64,000 nt of DNA, taken from NCBI GenBank assembly GCA_946482655.1, contig CAMLSA010000005.1, forward strand, positions 1 through 64,000, read 5' to 3'. Shown here piece by piece: positions 7,558-16,719 of the stretch. The notes beneath the pieces were generated by a model. The model saw only the letters and a list, made by a program, of their open reading frames with translations. It was not told where the DNA came from and ran no database searches. This stretch comes from an uncultured Sphingomonas sp. Its GTDB lineage: Bacteria > Pseudomonadota > Alphaproteobacteria > Sphingomonadales > Sphingomonadaceae. A program made the translations under genes and the position numbers. Position 1 is the first letter of the stretch, and every line of letters starts with the position of its first letter.

Positions 7558-9912
7558 ATGATGAAAAAGGGAATATCGCCCTATTTGGCCGCGATTTTGG
7601 CAACGTCCGTGCTCACGGGATTTCACTCCTCGGTGAACGCCCAGTCGGTGAAGGGAGGAGCGGATGATTCCGCTGAAATCATCGTAACTGCGCGTAAGCG
7701 CGACGAAACATCCATTTCGGTGCCCGTCGTGCTGACCGCTGTCGGCGGCCCCGAGCTCCGCCGCCGCGGCATCGTCAGCCTCGATAGTGTCGCCCAGATC
7801 GTGCCTGGCCTGATCATCGGCGAAGGCGGCGCGACGATCCAGGGCGGCGAGCTCAACATTCGGGGCATCGGCGGCGCCGACACCAATGTGCTCGGCGACC
7901 AGGCGGTCTCATTCAATATCGACGGCGTCCAGATCGCGCGCTCAAGTGTGCGTCGCATGGCGCAGATGGACATTCAGCAGATCGAGGTGCTGAAGGGGCC
8001 GCAGGCGCTGTTTTACGGAAAGAACAGCCCGGGCGGCATCATCACGATCCGCACCGCCGATCCAACCGACCAACTCGAAGCACGGATCATGGGCGGATAT
8101 GAGTTCGTCGGGCGCGAGATCCGCGGCGAGGGGCATGTGTCGGGTCCGCTCACCGAGACGCTCGGCGCGCGCCTTGCCTTTTATGGATCGCACCTGGGCG
8201 GCTGGCTCAAGAACGACACGCCACGCAACTCCATCTTCGCTCCCAGCCGCGTCCGGGACGGACGCACCAAAGAATATGCCGGGCGTCTGACTTTAAAATA
8301 TGAACCGAGCGACCAGCTCGACGCCCGCTTCAAGCTATCATACAGCAAGGCTCGCGGTGATTCTGCGAGCGCAAGCATCCAGCTGGTTGATTGTCCGCGC
8401 GGCCCGCCGCAGACCGGCGTGGTTGATAGCTGCAGGGCCGACAGCCACACTACAAACGGTGACCCGGGCCCAAATTTCAAGACAGCCGATCGCCGGTTCG
8501 CTGTGGCTAACTTCCACCGTCAGCATCAGGTGCTGGGCAGCCTCGAGCTTAATTACCATCCAACAGACGAAATGACGTTAACTTCGGTCACAGGATATTA
8601 CAAGGTTAAAGCTGATGGCCAGGGTAATTTCACGCAGAGCTATTTTTCCGGTACTTATCTGGCCAGCCGACTGAATTTTGAAGCACGTGAACTGAGCCAG
8701 GAGCTTCGGGTTCAGAGCGATTATGACGGACCCGTGAATTTTACCTTGGGAGGATTTGCACAGGACATCAAGGGATCGAACTTTACACTTGTCTACTTCA
8801 ACGCGAGCAATCCGGTACCGACCGCGATCTATTTCTTCAAGCAGAACACGAAAGCCTATTCGGCATTCGGGCAGTTGCGCTGGGACATTCTGAAGCAGCT
8901 CGAGCTGTCGGGAGGCGGCCGCTATTCCTACGAGAAGAAGACCCTGCCCGTTCACCAAACCGGCCGTCCCGAAGCCCAGGCCGCCGTGCCGATCGAGAAG
9001 GTCAGCTTCAACGACTTCTCGCCGGAAGTCACGCTGAGCTATCGCCCGTCGGCTACGCTGACGATGTTCGGCTCTTACAAGCGAGGCTTCCTGTCCGGCG
9101 GTTTCAATACGGGCGCCCCGCCGCCCGCCGCGACTGCCTCGCCGAACAGCCTGAAGTACAATCAGGAAACGGTAAAGGGCTTCGAAACGGGCGTCAAGGC
9201 GCTGCTGCTCGATGGGGCGCTGCGCACCAACCTGTCGGTTTATACGTACCGGATCGACGGCATGCAGCTGTCTGTCACGGTGAACAACACGATCGTCGAG
9301 TTGCGAAATGCCGGCAGCGCGCGGACCAAGGGCATCGAGTTCGATTTCAACTATCGTACTCCTCTCCCGGGTCTCTCGATTACCGGCGCGGTGGGCTATA
9401 CCCGTGCCCGCTACATTCAATATATCGCCAGCTGCTATCGTGGACAGCCGAGTCCCGCCTGCGCGCCGCGTCTCAATCCCACTTCGGGACTGACCGCGCT
9501 CTCCCAGGACCTCGGCGGTGCGCAGATGGTGCGTGCTCCCGATTGGTCAGGCAATGTGGGTTTCAACCTCGAACAGCCGGTCGGCGCCGGACTGAAGATC
9601 GGTGTCAACGGCAATATGTCGTTCAGTTCGAGCTTCTTTACCGATGCGTCGAACAATCCGGGTGGACGCACGCCGAGCTATCAGTTGTTCGATGCGGCGG
9701 TTCGCGTCGGGGATGCGGACGATCAGTGGGAAGTCTCGTTGATCGGTCGAAATCTCACCAACCATTATTACTGGACGCGCAGCTCGACCACGCCGTTTAC
9801 TGGCTCCAATCCGGGCCTCGATCCGGCCGCAACGATCGCCGCCGATACGTCGGCAACGGTCAACCGCGGACGTGAAGTCATGCTTCGCTTCTCGTACAGG
9901 TTCGGTGGATAG
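7558..9912 (+). CDS. TonB-dependent outer-membrane receptor (first of three)
   Basis: A 784-residue receptor from the ATG at 7558, preceded by AAGGGAAGA at 7542-7550; an ATG 81 nt upstream inside the previous gene is not used. Signal peptide is at about residues 1-29 (to VNAQS). Then come a TonB-box-like EIIVTARKRDE, a plug domain (LNIRGIGG; VEVLKGPQALFYGKNSPGGI), and a 22-strand-type barrel ending in MLRFSYRFGG. Sphingomonads use such receptors to bring in large or hydrophobic substrates, not only siderophores. Its position directly after the KstD-like dehydrogenase, and before EthD and SDR genes, suggests import of that pathway's substrate. Confidence 0.92.
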   Translation: MMKKGISPYLAAILATSVLTGFHSSVNAQSVKGGADDSAEIIVTARKRDETSISVPVVLTAVGGPELRRRGIVSLDSVAQIVPGLIIGEGGATIQGGELNIRGIGGADTNVLGDQAVSFNIDGVQIARSSVRRMAQMDIQQIEVLKGPQALFYGKNSPGGIITIRTADPTDQLEARIMGGYEFVGREIRGEGHVSGPLTETLGARLAFYGSHLGGWLKNDTPRNSIFAPSRVRDGRTKEYAGRLTLKYEPSDQLDARFKLSYSKARGDSASASIQLVDCPRGPPQTGVVDSCRADSHTTNGDPGPNFKTADRRFAVANFHRQHQVLGSLELNYHPTDEMTLTSVTGYYKVKADGQGNFTQSYFSGTYLASRLNFEARELSQELRVQSDYDGPVNFTLGGFAQDIKGSNFTLVYFNASNPVPTAIYFFKQNTKAYSAFGQLRWDILKQLELSGGGRYSYEKKTLPVHQTGRPEAQAAVPIEKVSFNDFSPEVTLSYRPSATLTMFGSYKRGFLSGGFNTGAPPPAATASPNSLKYNQETVKGFETGVKALLLDGALRTNLSVYTYRIDGMQLSVTVNNTIVELRNAGSARTKGIEFDFNYRTPLPGLSITGAVGYTRARYIQYIASCYRGQPSPACAPRLNPTSGLTALSQDLGGAQMVRAPDWSGNVGFNLEQPVGAGLKIGVNGNMSFSSSFFTDASNNPGGRTPSYQLFDAAVRVGDADDQWEVSLIGRNLTNHYYWTRSSTTPFTGSNPGLDPAATIAADTSATVNRGREVMLRFSYRFGG

Positions 9913-9990
9913 GGCGAGTCTTTTAGGCTTGGTCCACCCGCACTCGTGGGAATGGAGAACCACGACGGCATATTTCTGGGAGAGCACAAG

Positions 9991-10806
9991 ATGATCAAGG
10001 TAGTCGGATTGTTCAGGCGTGGCGCGGGCCTGACGAAAGATCATTTCGCCAGGCGCTACGAGGCGCGCCATTCACCGCTGGCGATCGAGCTGGTGCCCTT
10101 CTTTTCGCGTTACACACGGAGCTTCGTCGACGAGGTGGTCATTCCGGACCGCGCGGTTGGCAAGCCTGCGGTGGAGTTCGACGTTGTAACGCAGCTCTGG
10201 TACGACGACATGGACGCTATCCAGCGACAGGACAATCGTCTGTCCGGCGAGGCAGGGCGCCGCATCACCGAGGACGAGGAAGAGCAGTTCGATCGGCAAC
10301 GAATGCTGATGCTGACGGTGGACGAGCGGGTCACGCCGACGGCCGATCTGGCGCCTCCGCCCGAGGATATGGGCGCCACGCCGACGGTCAAGCTGATGTG
10401 CTTGTTGAGCCGAACAGCCGAAACCTCGCGCGAGGAATTCATCGACTACTACGAAAACAGGCACGCGCCGCTGGCGGTGGAACTGATCCGGCGGGGTGGC
10501 CGGCCGGTCATCGCCGGCTACGCCCGCAACTATCCTGTGCCGGGCGGGAATTTCCAGCCCGACCACATCAAGACGCCACCGCCGCCGGTCGATTTCGATG
10601 CGATCACCGAGATTTGGTTCTGGAGCACCGCCGACCGCGATGCGTTCCTGACGGCGATCGTTGACCCCGCGCTCGTCGAAGCCATGACCGACGAGGATGT
10701 ACGGCCTTTCGACCATGACAAGATGCGTGTCTTCACCGTCAACGAGTTCCGGAGCGACGAGAAGGAAATTGCGGCTAGCCGGGCTGCGCTGACCGCCGCC
10801 GGCTAG
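9991..10806 (+). CDS. Tandem EthD-domain protein
   Basis: A 271-residue protein from the ATG at 9991 (MIKVVGLFRRGAGLTKDHFA), with a GGGAGAGC ribosome site. It holds two copies of an EthD/dimeric alpha-beta-barrel-like unit: FRRGAGLTKDHFARRYEARHSP at about residues 8-29 and LSRTAETSREEFIDYYENRHAP starting near residue 137. The Y-E-x-R-H-x-P core is shared by both. EthD-type proteins are small ferredoxin-like dimers; a tandem chain would mimic the dimer within one polypeptide. Members occur next to ether- and aromatic-degradation genes, but catalysis is rarely proven. It follows the TonB receptor by 78 bp, so it is probably part of the same transcription unit. Confidence 0.75.
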   Translation: MIKVVGLFRRGAGLTKDHFARRYEARHSPLAIELVPFFSRYTRSFVDEVVIPDRAVGKPAVEFDVVTQLWYDDMDAIQRQDNRLSGEAGRRITEDEEEQFDRQRMLMLTVDERVTPTADLAPPPEDMGATPTVKLMCLLSRTAETSREEFIDYYENRHAPLAVELIRRGGRPVIAGYARNYPVPGGNFQPDHIKTPPPPVDFDAITEIWFWSTADRDAFLTAIVDPALVEAMTDEDVRPFDHDKMRVFTVNEFRSDEKEIAASRAALTAAG

Positions 10807-10901
10807 GGCGATGACGGCGGAGAGGCGCCCGAATATGCCCAATATACGGCCAATCGGCCGTGCCGCCGGTCCCTCGCCTACAGACAGTGATCTTGAGAAC
10901 C

Positions 10902-10918
10902 TTAGGTTAAGGACTAAG
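10902..10918. promoter_or_regulatory. Second copy of the TTAAGTC-type operator
   Basis: TTAGGTTAAGGACTAAG matches 12 of 17 positions of the palindrome at 5697-5713 (shared pattern TTARGTYWAGGACTWAR). It sits 68 bp before the SDR start at 10987. This suggests that the SDR has its own promoter controlled by the same regulator as the KstD-like gene. Confidence 0.5.
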
Positions 10919-10986
10919 ATCTGTACCGCGCACAACGGGGCATCGGCATCGATATGGCGTTTGAACGGCGGGCGAGAGGGAGAGCG

Positions 10987-11736
10987 ATGGGAAGGCTTCA
11001 AGGCAAGGTCGCGATCGTCACCGGCGGCACGTCCGGTATCGGTCGCGCTACTGCCGTCCAGTTCGCGCGCGAGGGGGCAAAGATAACGATCGTCGGTCGA
11101 CGGCAGTCTGAAGGTGACGACGTGGTGCAGGAAATCCGCAGGGCGGGCGGATCGGCCATATTTGTTCAAGGCAGCGTTGCCGATGTCGAGGTCTGCCGCC
11201 GGATGGTGGACGAGACGGTAGCCGCGTTCGGCAAACTGGACATCGCTTTCAACAACGCCGGCATTGCGCAAACGCCTGGACCGCTGGCCGAAGTGTCGGA
11301 AGAACAGTTCGATCAGATCATCGACATCAATTTAAAAGGTGTCTTCCTCTCGATGAAATATGAGATCCCCGCGTTGCTTCAGTCGGGCGGAGGATCGATC
11401 ATAAATACATCGTCGGTCGCGGGGAAGGTGGGATCAATCCATCGGTCTGTCTATACCGCGAGCAAGCATGGCGTGATCGGCATCACCCGTACGGCCGCGC
11501 TCGAATATGCGGCTCGGGGCATCCGCGCGAACGCGCTGTGCCTTGGGCTTATCGAGACCGAGATGATGACCGAGTGGACCGATCAGCAACGTCAGGAAGT
11601 GCTTGCCTACCATCCGATTGGCCGGACCGGCTCGCTTGAGGAAATCGCGGAAACCGTGCTCTTTCTTGCATCGGCGGGGTCGGGCTTCATCACTGGAGCG
11701 GCGATCTCGGCGGACGGCGGCGTCACGGCGCAATAG
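10987..11736 (+). CDS. Short-chain dehydrogenase/reductase (SDR)
   Basis: A 249-residue classical SDR from the ATG at 10987, with GAGGGAGAGCG upstream. The cofactor motif TGGTSGIG is at residues 12-19, with NNAG near residue 92, catalytic Ser in INTSSVAG, and YTASK with Tyr156 and Lys160. The family oxidises alcohols or reduces ketones with NAD(P); the basic residues after beta-2 (VGRRQS) favour NADP, a weak hint. It has its own operator-like site at 10902. It would suit hydroxy/keto interconversion on a cyclic substrate of the KstD-like enzyme. Confidence 0.88.
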   Translation: MGRLQGKVAIVTGGTSGIGRATAVQFAREGAKITIVGRRQSEGDDVVQEIRRAGGSAIFVQGSVADVEVCRRMVDETVAAFGKLDIAFNNAGIAQTPGPLAEVSEEQFDQIIDINLKGVFLSMKYEIPALLQSGGGSIINTSSVAGKVGSIHRSVYTASKHGVIGITRTAALEYAARGIRANALCLGLIETEMMTEWTDQQRQEVLAYHPIGRTGSLEEIAETVLFLASAGSGFITGAAISADGGVTAQ

Positions 11737-11885
11737 CGGGATCGGTACGAAGGGGGCAAAGCTCCCTGTCAGACCGCCGACTGTTCATGATCATTGCAGG
11801 TGAACCAACGGCCGTCCTTGGCTAAGGGCGATCGGCGATTCACGGCGAACCAACCGTCGAGTCTCGGCCGGGCGCTGGAGAATGT

Positions 11886-12575
11886 ATGAGCACGGACAAA
11901 AAGGCAGGCTTCGATACCAAGCAGCGCCTGATCGAATGCGGCGAAGAATTGTTTGCAAAGCATGGCATAGAGGGCGTACCGCTAAGACTGATAAGCCGTG
12001 AGGCGGGGCAAAAGAACAAATCTTCTGTCGAGTACCATTTCGGCAGCCGCGAGGGTCTGATCGAGGCCATTCTCGAGTACAGAGCGATCCAGTTCGAGGA
12101 TCAGAGACGCGTGATGATGGAAAAATTCACGCCGCACGAAGTCGAGCATGATCTTAACTACCTTATGCACGTATTTTTGGACCCTCCCCTGCGGCTATAT
12201 TACGAAAAGGGGTCGTTGGATTACCTTAAAATGACCGCCCAGTATCTGACGGTCATGCGGCCGCGGGGCGTGCGTCATCCTGTCGATCAGGTGGTGTCAA
12301 CGCCTAACCTGCGACGGGCGTTGGAACTCATCTACGACCGCCTCTCATTCATGAGCTTCGGCCATTTCAGCATGCGCCTGGAATCGGTCGCCGCGATGTT
12401 CCTGACGGCGATCCTTAAAGGACATTTGCGATATCCTGATCGACAGGATCTGTTTCGCCTGATCACGGACGATGCCTTTACGATGATGATCGCTGCGCTG
12501 CGGGCGCCGGTGGATGCCGACCTGGCTTCTGCCCTGTCGAACCCGATTGCGCCTTCGGGGCCGTTCGTTCCCTGA
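11886..12575 (+). CDS. TetR family transcriptional regulator
   Basis: A 229-residue protein (MSTDKKAGFDTKQRLIECGE). The N-terminal helix-turn-helix is at about residues 11-57: LIECGEELFAKHGIEGVPLR, then a turn, then KNKSSVEYHFGSREGLIEAI. The C-terminal part would bind ligand and form the dimer. It lies about 150 bp after the SDR, on the same strand but with enough space for its own promoter. It is a candidate for binding the TTAAGTC palindromes at 5697 and 10902, which flank the same gene block, but no copy of that motif is seen directly before its own start. Confidence 0.85.
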   Translation: MSTDKKAGFDTKQRLIECGEELFAKHGIEGVPLRLISREAGQKNKSSVEYHFGSREGLIEAILEYRAIQFEDQRRVMMEKFTPHEVEHDLNYLMHVFLDPPLRLYYEKGSLDYLKMTAQYLTVMRPRGVRHPVDQVVSTPNLRRALELIYDRLSFMSFGHFSMRLESVAAMFLTAILKGHLRYPDRQDLFRLITDDAFTMMIAALRAPVDADLASALSNPIAPSGPFVP

Positions 12576-12679
12576 TCCGAGTCCGGCCAGCCGTTGACGA
12601 TCACCGTCGTTCGCTGCCCTGCGCGCGGCCAGGCTGTGGAACGGGTTTCGTTCAGACGTGGCGACGGCGGTTCCAAGCT

Positions 12680-14356
12680 TCACGCCCCCTGCGCGGATTG
12701 CAGGCAGGATTCCGCCGCGCGGCGGCCGGAGAATATGCAGTCTCCCAGTGAGATGCCGCTAATATACCGGTTGGAAGGCAGGCCGATCGCCGCGCGTCCG
12801 GCTGCGTAGAGCCCCTCCACCGCGCCGCCGTCCGGCATCTTTACGGCGCCGCTACCTTCATCAACGGGCAGGCCACCCAGCGAAAAGGCCTGGATGAAGG
12901 AATAACGATTGGACACCGACATGTTGAGCGCCACGCACGCTTCATCCGGGATCGGCCTGACATATTCCGGGAGCTTTTCGAAATCAGCGTCGCGACCCGC
13001 CGCCGCAAGTTCATTGTACCGCTTCACGCTGGATATCAGCGCCGCCCCATCCACGCCGCATTTGTCCGCCAGCTTCGCCAGACTGGCGGCCTTCTTCGTC
13101 CCACCCATCAGCATGTTCAGCAACGCCGGGAAATTGTATAGTTTGAACAAGGGCCAGCCGTTGGTGAAGATTTCGCGGATGGCGCGGCGGTACGTCTTGC
13201 GGCTCAGGATCAGCCAGCTACGGGCCTCGCGCTGGGCCACGATGGCGTTGCCGAGCATTCCGATGTAAATGCCCTCGTTGACGAACCGCTGTCCATCGAG
13301 GTTGACGAGCATCCCCTCCAGCAGCGCCGCCGGCGGCGACAGGTTGCGGCCGATATACATGTTCTCCAGCAACTGCGACTGGACACCGATCGATTCGCCG
13401 AGCCGAACCGCACTGCCGTCGTCGCCGAGCGAGCCAATGCGCATGATCGACTTGTAATTGTCGCCGATCACGGGCGCGTAACGGTTGAGCATCTCGAGAT
13501 TGAAAACGAAACCACCGGTGCTCAGGATTACGCCGGATCGCGCCCGGACCAGACGCGCAACGCCGTGCTTGCGCTCCAGTTCGCGTGCCACGGCATTGTT
13601 GCGTTCCGCCTTCTCTTCCTTGAACGGCGCCATCGGGTGGATTGCATCGTAAAGCTTCTGATGCTCGGCGTGCTTGGCTTCCGGCAGCTCGATGATTTCC
13701 ACGCCGATCACATGTCCGTCGGCGTTGACAACCAGCCGCCGCACCCAGGCATGTGGCCGAAGGGCGACGCCGAGGCGGAGCGCGGAGTCCCGCATGGCCG
13801 CGAACATGACGTTGCCGGTGAAGCCCGTGCCTCGCGTGCGATGTCCGCGCGGAGTGGGCTTCGCGATCTTCGCGTTGGCTTCGACCTTCTCGTTGCCGGA
13901 AAAATAAAGAAACTTGCCTTCCGGCGGATAGGTCGTCTTGCCGCTGAACAGTTCGGCACCAAAGGGAACGCCATGCGACTCCAACCAGCGGATGTTCGGC
14001 CCGCTGTTCTCGCAATAGCGCCGAACCGTATCCGGGCTCACGACGTTACCCACCTCCTGTAAGAGATAGCGAGCCATTGTATCCGGATCGTCGTCGTAGC
14101 CGGCCTGGCGCTGGTATTCGGTGGCGCCTGCATAGACCACGCCGCCGCTGAACGCGCTCGCGCCGCCGCCGCCGAAGCGATCGAGCGCGATCACCGTCGC
14201 ACCGCCTTCGGCAGCGTGCATCGACGCGGCGGCGCCGGCGGCGCCGAAGCCGACCACCACCACATCGGCGACGGCATCCCAGGCTTCGGCTTCGGGATCG
14301 CTGATCACCAGCGTTGTGGTCAATTGATCACCATTGTCACGTCGGGTCGCGATCAT
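12680..14356 (-). CDS. FAD-dependent oxidoreductase, KstD/fumarate-reductase-like (paralogue 1)
   Basis: A 558-residue flavoprotein from the ATG at 14356, preceded by GGAGAAG; the open frame extends 75 nt further upstream without a ribosome site. FAD motif VVVVGFGAAGAA is at residues 32-43, followed by GGGGASAFSGGVVYAGATEY. The C-terminal FAD segment is GLYAAGRAAIGLPSNRYISG. The protein at 37914 is a clear paralogue, sharing motifs along its whole length (for example YFSGNE and RFVNE). Enzymes of this type desaturate cyclic ketones (delta-1 or delta-4 steroid dehydrogenases) or reduce enones; direction and substrate are unknown. The SDR at 14533 lies upstream on the same strand with a 176-bp gap. 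Confidence 0.82.
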   Translation of the reverse strand: MIATRRDNGDQLTTTLVISDPEAEAWDAVADVVVVGFGAAGAAASMHAAEGGATVIALDRFGGGGASAFSGGVVYAGATEYQRQAGYDDDPDTMARYLLQEVGNVVSPDTVRRYCENSGPNIRWLESHGVPFGAELFSGKTTYPPEGKFLYFSGNEKVEANAKIAKPTPRGHRTRGTGFTGNVMFAAMRDSALRLGVALRPHAWVRRLVVNADGHVIGVEIIELPEAKHAEHQKLYDAIHPMAPFKEEKAERNNAVARELERKHGVARLVRARSGVILSTGGFVFNLEMLNRYAPVIGDNYKSIMRIGSLGDDGSAVRLGESIGVQSQLLENMYIGRNLSPPAALLEGMLVNLDGQRFVNEGIYIGMLGNAIVAQREARSWLILSRKTYRRAIREIFTNGWPLFKLYNFPALLNMLMGGTKKAASLAKLADKCGVDGAALISSVKRYNELAAAGRDADFEKLPEYVRPIPDEACVALNMSVSNRYSFIQAFSLGGLPVDEGSGAVKMPDGGAVEGLYAAGRAAIGLPSNRYISGISLGDCIFSGRRAAESCLQSAQGA

Positions 14357-14532
14357 GATAACTTCTCCAGTGCATATGGATCTTCGCGTCCGAGGAGCGT
14401 TGGCGGCAAGCCAGATCGCGCCGCGTCCCAACTAGGGTGACGGGTGGCCGAATAACATGCTGTCAAACGCCTATGCCGCTCGTCCCGATGATCCTGCTCA
14501 AAGCCGGGGGCCTTCCCGCTGGATATTTCGAA

Positions 14533-15294
14533 TCAGGCCCGGATGGTGGCGGCGTTATCGATGAGGAACTCAGCTCCGGTCACGAAGCGCGACTCATCCG
14601 ATGCCAGATAAAGGATCATGTTCGCCACGTCCTTCGGCGATCCCAGGGCATCGGCCGGCAGTACACCTTCGGGAACAACCTGCTCCTGGCCGGGGCGCCC
14701 GAAGGATTCCTGCACCATGGGCGTTTCGATGACCCCCGGCAGCACCGCGTTGCACCGGATCTTGTAGCCCTTTTCCTGGCACATCACCGCGATCGATCGT
14801 GTCATCGCGCCGACAGCCCCCTTTGCTGCCGTGTAAGCGAAAAAGATGGAGTAGCCGACCCTCGCGCTCGTCGACGACATGTTGATGATCGAACCGCCAC
14901 CGCTCCGATGCATCAGGGGGATGGCGTATTTACAGCCCAGAAACACGCCCTCGTTCATGATCGAATTCACCCGTCGGAACTGTTCAACCGTGGTCGCCTC
15001 GACATCGGCCAGGACCGCCACGCCCGCATTGTTGACCAAGACGTCAAGCCGCCCGAACTGGGCGGAGATCGCCTCCATGACATCTTTCCAGGCGGACTCA
15101 TCTGCGACGTCCAGCCGCATCGCGACGGCCGCGTCCCCGATCCGGGTTGCCACGGCCTGTGCCGCATCGAAATTGATGTCGGCGACGATCACCGTCGCCC
15201 CTTCGCGAGCGAGCAGTTCGCAATCGGCCGCGCCCAGGCCCGATCCGCCGCCCGTAACCAGTGCCACCTTGCCAGCAACCCTCTGCATGCTCAT
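14533..15294 (-). CDS. Short-chain dehydrogenase/reductase (SDR)
   Basis: A 253-residue classical SDR. Cofactor motif TGGGSGLG is at about residues 14-21; the acidic ADIN after beta-2 suggests NAD. NNAG is at about residue 90, catalytic Ser in INMSSTSAR and the YTAAK pair follow. The C-terminal SRFVTGAEFLIDNAA is typical. The family performs alcohol/ketone interconversion, often on hydroxyacyl or hydroxysteroid substrates. It is divergent from the hot-dog hydratase at 15687. The shared 392-bp upstream region carries two copies of the ACCGACCGGACGGT-type operator, so both directions are probably controlled by one regulator. Confidence 0.87.
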   Translation of the reverse strand: MSMQRVAGKVALVTGGGSGLGAADCELLAREGATVIVADINFDAAQAVATRIGDAAVAMRLDVADESAWKDVMEAISAQFGRLDVLVNNAGVAVLADVEATTVEQFRRVNSIMNEGVFLGCKYAIPLMHRSGGGSIINMSSTSARVGYSIFFAYTAAKGAVGAMTRSIAVMCQEKGYKIRCNAVLPGVIETPMVQESFGRPGQEQVVPEGVLPADALGSPKDVANMILYLASDESRFVTGAEFLIDNAATIRA

Positions 15295-15456
15295 CTCCCA
15301 ATCGATTTATTGCACCGCTGCTATTGCCGTCTTAATATATTCCGGTCGTGGCGAAATCCGGATCGCTGCCGTCGTCGCCACCTATTGCCGTCCTCAACCT
15401 CCCTGTTGATCGATGGCGATTGGCGGCAAGCCGGTGCGCTCGCTATCCGACTACAA

Positions 15457-15477
15457 GCCGGCCGGACGGTTGGCAAG
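15457..15477. promoter_or_regulatory. Operator of the ACCGACCGGACGGT family
   Basis: GCCGGCCGGACGGT at 15457-15470, continuing TGGCAAG. CCGGACGGTTGGCAAG (15462-15477) is the exact reverse complement of 35804-35819 upstream of the Rieske gene: 16 bp identical in two regions 20 kb apart. Confidence 0.6.
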
Positions 15478-15635
15478 TCGGGTTGGATCGGATCTTCTAA
15501 GCGGGGGCGCCGTGCTGCGCGGCGGTCCCCGGTCAGCCGGAACAAACGCGGGTCGGCTTTCCATCGGTCAGTCCAATCTGTTCGCATGACCCGGTCAGGA
15601 CTCTTGACAGCCAGCCTCCGCTCGTGAAATGCCCT

Positions 15636-15655
15636 CAACCGACCGGACGTTCGTT
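15636..15655. promoter_or_regulatory. Operator of the ACCGACCGGACGGT family before the main catabolic operon
   Basis: CAACCGACCGGACGTTCGTT, ending 31 bp before the start codon at 15687. It shares ACCGGACGTTCG with the site at 30155. The position fits repression of the operon promoter. Confidence 0.6.
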
Positions 15656-15686
15656 CGCGACAACTAAAGTGTGAAGGGCAGCTATC

Positions 15687-16241
15687 GTGGCCGAAGTGAA
15701 GTGGCGGGTGACGCTGGGCACATGGGAGGACGCCGAGGCGCTCGTGGGTAAGGAGATTTCCCGATCTCAAGGGATCGACAGTGTCAATCTGCCGGATATC
15801 CGCCGCCGACTTGAGGTGCTCACCTGGGACAGTCCGATCCACTACGATGCGGCGGTCGCCGAATCGGTGGGCTATAAGGGCGTTGTGAGCCCGGTCACCA
15901 TGGTCGTCACTTGGTGTCTGCCTGCCTATTGGACGCCGGGCGATCCGAAGCCCAAGCCGAGCGATCCGGTGCTCGTGCCCTTCTATCCATTTCCCAGCAT
16001 ACCGGCTCCCGGCACGGCGCTCTTCGCTTCGGGTTGCAAGGTGAAATATTACCATCCGGTCTATCCCGGCGACACGATATCCTCCCGCTCCACGCTCCTC
16101 AGCGTGACCCGTAAACAGCTGAAGATCGGGGACGGAGCCTTCATGGTCGTGCGTACCGATTATTACGCCGGATCGGACGAGCCGGTCGCAACAGAGGAGA
16201 TGACGGTGTTCCGCTACACCCCGAACGAGGCGACGGCGTGA
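15687..16241 (+). CDS. MaoC/FAS1-like hot-dog dehydratase subunit
   Basis: A 184-residue protein with a FAS1-like dehydratase (MaoC N-terminal) pattern: WDSPIHYDAAVAESVGYKGV, then an FPSIPAPGT segment and FASGCKVKYYHPVYPGDTIS in the region usual for hot-dog hydratases. It pairs with the next gene through a GTGA overlap. In heteromeric MaoC hydratases such as ChsH1-ChsH2 of cholesterol side-chain degradation, two different hot-dog chains make one enoyl-CoA hydratase active site. It is the first gene of a twelve-gene plus-strand run. The substrate is probably a bulky enoyl-CoA, inferred from the context. Confidence 0.78.
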   Translation: MAEVKWRVTLGTWEDAEALVGKEISRSQGIDSVNLPDIRRRLEVLTWDSPIHYDAAVAESVGYKGVVSPVTMVVTWCLPAYWTPGDPKPKPSDPVLVPFYPFPSIPAPGTALFASGCKVKYYHPVYPGDTISSRSTLLSVTRKQLKIGDGAFMVVRTDYYAGSDEPVATEEMTVFRYTPNEATA

Positions 16242-16714
16242 GCGCGCGTCCTGCCGACGCACCGGCCGCGCCGCATGCGCTGCGGCTCAGCGATGTGGTC
16301 GTAGATCGTGTCCTCCCTGTCACGGAAGTGCCGCTCACCCTGCAGCGGCTGGTGATCGAGGCCGGCGTCAACCGGGATTTCACCCCGACACACCACGATC
16401 AGGAGCTCGCCATCCAATCGGGCGCGCCTGCGGCCTATGCGAATACGCCGATGATCATGGCGATGCTGGAGGCCGGCCTGCGGAATTGGATGGGCGTCGA
16501 GGGCAGGCTTCTCGAGCTCGATTTCCGGATGCTCAAGTTCAATCTTGCCGGATCTTTGCTCAAGGTGGGTGGTCGTGTCAGCGCAACGGGAGACGTCGAT
16601 CCCGAGTTCGCGCTTGATCCCGCCGAGTGGGGCGGCGTGACGGTCGATTGCTGGATCGAGGCCGGCTATGATCGGAACGTCCAAGGGATTGCGCGCGTCG
16701 CGCTTCGGAAATAG
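16238..16714 (+). CDS. MaoC-like hot-dog hydratase subunit
   Basis: A 158-residue hot-dog protein starting at a GTG that overlaps the previous stop (GTGA). The segment LVIEAGVNRDFTPTHHDQEL contains the D-x4-H hydratase pattern (Asp then His in DFTPTHH) that supplies the catalytic pair in MaoC enzymes. FRMLKFNLAGSLLKVGGRV forms the later strands. The partner chain at 15687 has no such obvious pair, which suits a heterodimer where one chain is catalytic. Together they would hydrate an alpha,beta-unsaturated acyl-CoA. Confidence 0.78.
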   Translation: MSARPADAPAAPHALRLSDVVVDRVLPVTEVPLTLQRLVIEAGVNRDFTPTHHDQELAIQSGAPAAYANTPMIMAMLEAGLRNWMGVEGRLLELDFRMLKFNLAGSLLKVGGRVSATGDVDPEFALDPAEWGGVTVDCWIEAGYDRNVQGIARVALRK

Positions 16715-16719
16715 TCGGC

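Larger units (their letters stand above)
15295..15686. promoter_or_regulatory. Divergent promoter region with two operator copies
   Basis: A 392-bp region between the SDR (minus) and the catabolic operon (plus). It contains operator-like sites at 15457-15477 and 15636-15655, listed separately. The sequence TTAATATATT near 15332, just upstream of the SDR start, is the only AT-rich element and could be part of a -10 for the SDR. No coding region is supported. Confidence 0.5.
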
